Shown here: positions 61,001 through 64,000 of the stretch, piece by piece
How positions within the stretch are numbered: position 1 is the stretch's first letter
How the letters are laid out: every line of letters begins with the position of its first letter
NCBI GenBank assembly: GCA_963585895.1
Contig: OY757904.1
Location: forward strand, 161,032,742-161,096,741
Origin: Sepioteuthis lessoniana
Taxonomy: Eukaryota > Mollusca > Cephalopoda > Myopsida > Loliginidae
Direction: 5' to 3'
Length of the DNA stretch: 64,000 nucleotides
The notes under the pieces: model-generated
Seen by the model: the letters and a program-made list of their open reading frames with translations, nothing else
The model's database searches: none
Told to the model about the DNA's origin: nothing
Made by a program: the position numbers and the translations under genes

Positions 61001-62383
61001 TCACTAATTTAATGGGGCTCGTAAATTTTCGTCTGTCCTAACATTTTAGTGGCTAGTGACGTCTTTACCACGTCATGTCACGCCGTCAACTAACTTTCAA
61101 ACCCAAGTCGTCGGCTTACTTCCGCCTGGTGTCGGAGGGAGGATCATATCCGTTTCCTGTGGTTCCAAACCTGCATTTAAGATTTGGGGCCCTCGGCTTT
61201 TTTTCTATTCATTTTTAATGACCGTAGCCATTCAACCATGACCGGCTGACCTACATCCAGTGCTCGGCCTAAATCCCCCAGAGGTCAGTTAGCTGTTTCC
61301 GTAAACTTACTGTCTGCTTTTCAGCCTTATTATTTTTTATTCTCTCTCTCCTTCCCTCGAAATTACCCTCTCGTTCTCGTTATAACTTGGACCTACCATA
61401 TCACGTTACATTAATCCTTTCTTGCCATATGTAGATTTTTTGAGATGCATTTTTTCCTGGTGGTTTGTTTATAGCATAAAAGAACGCATACGATATTTCT
61501 TTACAATTATAATTACTCATTTTTTTTTGCCTTAAAATAATCAACTCCAAAAGCATTCTAGAAATTTCGGATCAAAATCGCATTAACATTGACGTTACAC
61601 TTTTACATTTTTCAACCAATCAGCTAAAAACAGAATTAGAACATTCTAGAAAATTCACCTCAGATACTAATTAACAGAAAAATATTTAGGCGGCAAAATA
61701 AATTAGTAATTATACGAATCTGATGGGTCAAGAAATGTTTGTGCGCTTGAATTTTAGAACCCGCAATAAAACTTAACAAAATCCTATTTTTGATCCACTT
61801 TAGTTACCCCCAGAAATATAAATAACGAGGAATTTAATTAACTAAGGCATTCCACTACCAAAGCAAGGACGACAAACAACAGCAGAGCATCGCACACAGG
61901 ACACAGAGCGAAGAAACATTCGACGTTCTTTTGCCGACTACCGGAATGTGACACGTTGTCGCCAAAGATCATAAAAAACGTACATGTGGACTTAAGAAAA
62001 GAAAAGGCCCATACTTACGGTCCCTCACATATATACACACACGCATACACATGTATGTAAATTAAGTCAATTTTTTATCCTCTTTACTTCGGCCAACTAT
62101 GGACACATTGATTCAATAGACTTTCCTAACATGTACACACGCACACACGGGCGAACAAATCATTTTTTATTGAACTAGCCATAGCAATAATTTCTACATA
62201 CATACACACGCGCACATAAAATAAACATTGTATTGTAATTATTTTATCATATTATTATGATTATAAACTTTACCTTTTTCTCAACCACTTTGTTAGCTAC
62301 ACACCGGGGGTGGGGCTCAACAAGTCTCCCACACAAGGACACAGATTTCCGTTGTATATATAATGTTGGGGATCTCTAGAACT

Positions 62384-62386
<3 letters not shown>

Positions 62387-62441
<55 letters not shown>
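62387..62441. repeat. (CT)n microsatellite
   Basis: About 27 CT units without interruption. Confidence 0.95.
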
Positions 62442-62443
<2 letters not shown>

Positions 62444-62530
62444 CACAATCACCTTTTGACAATTTTTCCTGGTGTGTGTATTCTTTTTTCTTTAGAAGGG
62501 GGGTGGAGGTGAGCAAGGAAGATTTTGGTA

Positions 62531-62600
62531 GGTGTGGGTTGCGATTATCTTGCTAGGTCAGGGTTGCGATTATCTTGCTAGGTCAGGGTTGGGATTATCC
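62531..62600. repeat. 25-bp tandem repeat, about 2.8 copies
   Basis: GGGTTGCGATTATC, then TTGCTAGGTCA, repeats at 62,536, 62,561 and 62,586. Confidence 0.9.
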
Positions 62601-62824
62601 CGGTTCTGATAACAACCGAAAATAAGATTTTGTTCTAGTTGCTGATTTTTCGATTCAAACTTGGTTCATCATTAAGAGACGCAGTCCTTTCTTACTCAAT
62701 GCAGGCTATGCCATAAAGAGTAGTTTTTACATCTCCTTTTGGTTCATTTTCTGATGAGAGCTTTTTTATCTTTTGCTGACACAGCCAGCATAAAACATCC
62801 TATTATCATATTTATTTCATAATT

Positions 62825-63410
62825 ATTTCACTACTTCATCGGGAGTTTTTCACACTCGTGTTAGTTCGTGGTATTTCACTTGAGTCAGAGTGACAGCAAG
62901 TCTCCTTGCGTTTCCAAGAATTTTCTGAATATTCTATGAGATCTCAACAATGCAATAGTCTGGATGGTCTCGATTCTTCCTTCGACTTTCATTTCTTCCA
63001 ATCTCCACTGTTTTCCAGTCTTAGTTTCTTATCTATTGTAATTTAGTGTTCTTTTCAACCATAATTCTCTTTATCTATTTTATATTCATTTCTTCTTGTA
63101 TTAGTGTTGTTCTTTGTAGTTTTAGCGAGAGATGTTTCAATCGTTATTACTTTGGGGTTGATTTTCGTTAGATTGTTCAAGTTTTTCAGTATTTGGTGTG
63201 CAGTTTGTTGTATAAGGGTTTGTTTGCCTTGATTCTCTATTTATATTTTTAGTGTATTTCTAATATTTCAAGGTCATAAAACTATTTTTCTTTATTATCG
63301 TCCCAACTTTGTCAGCGAGTCTTTGGCTTGTTGTCTGAAAATCTAACACATTCTTCCCAAATCTCCATCATTCTTTTCCAATTCTCTCTTTGTTTAGGGT
63401 TACTTATAGA
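62825..63410 (-). mobile_element. LINE (R4/Dong-like), N- and C-terminal parts joined
   Basis: The minus strand first gives the N-terminal line MMEIWEECVRFSDN with TTSQRLADKVGTIIKK (63,410 to about 63,270). After a short AT-rich stretch it gives the C-terminal line EEMKVEGRIETIQTIALLR (63,005-62,940) and the 3' block (CAAGGAGACTTGCTGTCACT, GTGAAATACCACGAAC). The polymerase, of more than 2 kb, is missing between them, so this is an internally deleted copy. Confidence 0.75.
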
Positions 63411-63685
63411 ATAACCGGCTCATTGGCCTAGGGGGTAGAGTGTTCGTCAATGTTCCGGGAGACCGGGGTTCAATCCCAGGTCGGGTCATATCAAAGACTT
63501 TAAAAATGGTACTTGATACTTCTTTGCTTAACACTCAGCAATATAAGGTACGTATCAAGGGTAAAGTGGAGCAATCCAGGGAAAAGAGTATAACCCTCCC
63601 CTACACCTCGGTGTAGTAGCTATTGAAAAGGGATCCTTTAGGTCGCCCTCGATTACGGTCGCCAACTTTATTTTTATAGAATAAC
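63404..63685 (+). mobile_element. full-length S2 SINE with 12-bp target duplication
   Basis: Body 63,416-63,673, flanked by TTATAGAATAAC (63,404-63,415 and 63,674-63,685). The head has box A TTGGCCTAGGGGGTAGAGTG and box B GGGGTTCAATCCCAGG. The body is colinear with the copy at 4.66 kb. The element sits at the 5' edge of the readable LINE fragment. Confidence 0.9.
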
Positions 63686-64000
63686 AGTGAAGTGCAAGTT
63701 TATTGCCTTCCCTTGTCCTTTTTCTATGTTGGTGTCTCTGGTTTATGTAGTTACTTAGATTGTGATTGGTGTATATGAAAAAAAGTCAACATTCGAATGA
63801 TGACTATTGGGTCCCCCATGTGGACCATCAGGTGTGCACCTGCCGACCATGACAACCAGACCTGTTATCTGGGTTCCATGTTGTGTTATGTTTCAATTTG
63901 ACATTTCTATCTTGGGTAGTATATTGTGGCTGTACCAAGCTCAGTGGTTGTGCCACATCGAGCAAGAGAAGAACAGAAAAAAATATGGAACATTAATATG
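63686..64000. other. unannotated right end
   Basis: No supportable feature. It may be further eroded LINE 5' sequence, but no family line could be recognised. Confidence 0.4.

Larger units (their letters stand above)
61001..62824. other. unannotated, with two small repeats
   Basis: 61.05-61.27 kb is GC-richer, with no recognisable domain in its 61-codon frame (61,056-61,241). No gene is supported. It holds a CT microsatellite and a 25-bp tandem repeat, listed separately. Confidence 0.5.

Overview
This window reads as non-genic DNA from a large, repeat-rich animal genome. I found no host protein gene, tRNA or rRNA that I can support. The mix is AT-rich sequence with many TA/TG/GA/CT microsatellites, tRNA-derived SINEs, decayed LINEs whose reverse transcriptase ends in a CCHC knuckle, solo LTRs and foldback elements. 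This fits a mollusc, and a coleoid cephalopod is my best guess. That placement is inference from repeat style, not from a diagnostic gene.

The dominant object is one tandem array at 21,748-48,719: about 27 kb and roughly 700 copies of a 38-bp monomer, all in one orientation, with no other sequence inside. The array has layered higher-order structure. Blocks of 1-5 kb recur nearly identically at offsets of 1,689, 4,233, 4,093, 9,761, 5,669 and 873 bp. The canonical monomer has no stop codon on the minus strand and 38 is not a multiple of three. All three minus frames therefore stay open for long stretches, giving apparent proteins of up to 924 codons with a 38-residue period. I treat these as by-products of the repeat, but they are worth an expression test. 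Each monomer also carries a 6-bp inverted repeat with a 7-bp spacer. The left edge of the array abuts the 3' coding end of a minus-strand LINE.

Left flank (1-21.7 kb): several copies of a composite dispersed repeat (called M here), tRNA-type SINEs, LINE fragments (7.4-9.8 kb, 12.2-13.9 kb, 20.4-21.7 kb), a solo LTR at 8,565-9,120 inside a LINE, and a cluster of LTR-like or promoter-like segments at 9.9-13.4 kb. The stretches 14.1-14.7 and 15.2-20.4 kb hold little that I can name.

Right flank (48.7-64 kb): more M and SINE copies, two SINEs with perfect 18-bp target-site duplications, a foldback element split by one of them, a Jockey/CR1-type LINE (56.2-57.4 kb), a nested set of palindromes at 58.2-59.2 kb, a LINE split by a second solo LTR (60,059-60,567), and a LINE next to a second-family SINE with a 12-bp duplication (62.8-63.7 kb).

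The parts do not form a pathway. They record successive insertions: LINEs first, then LTR elements into LINEs, and SINEs last. One minisatellite was amplified by repeated segmental duplication within itself.
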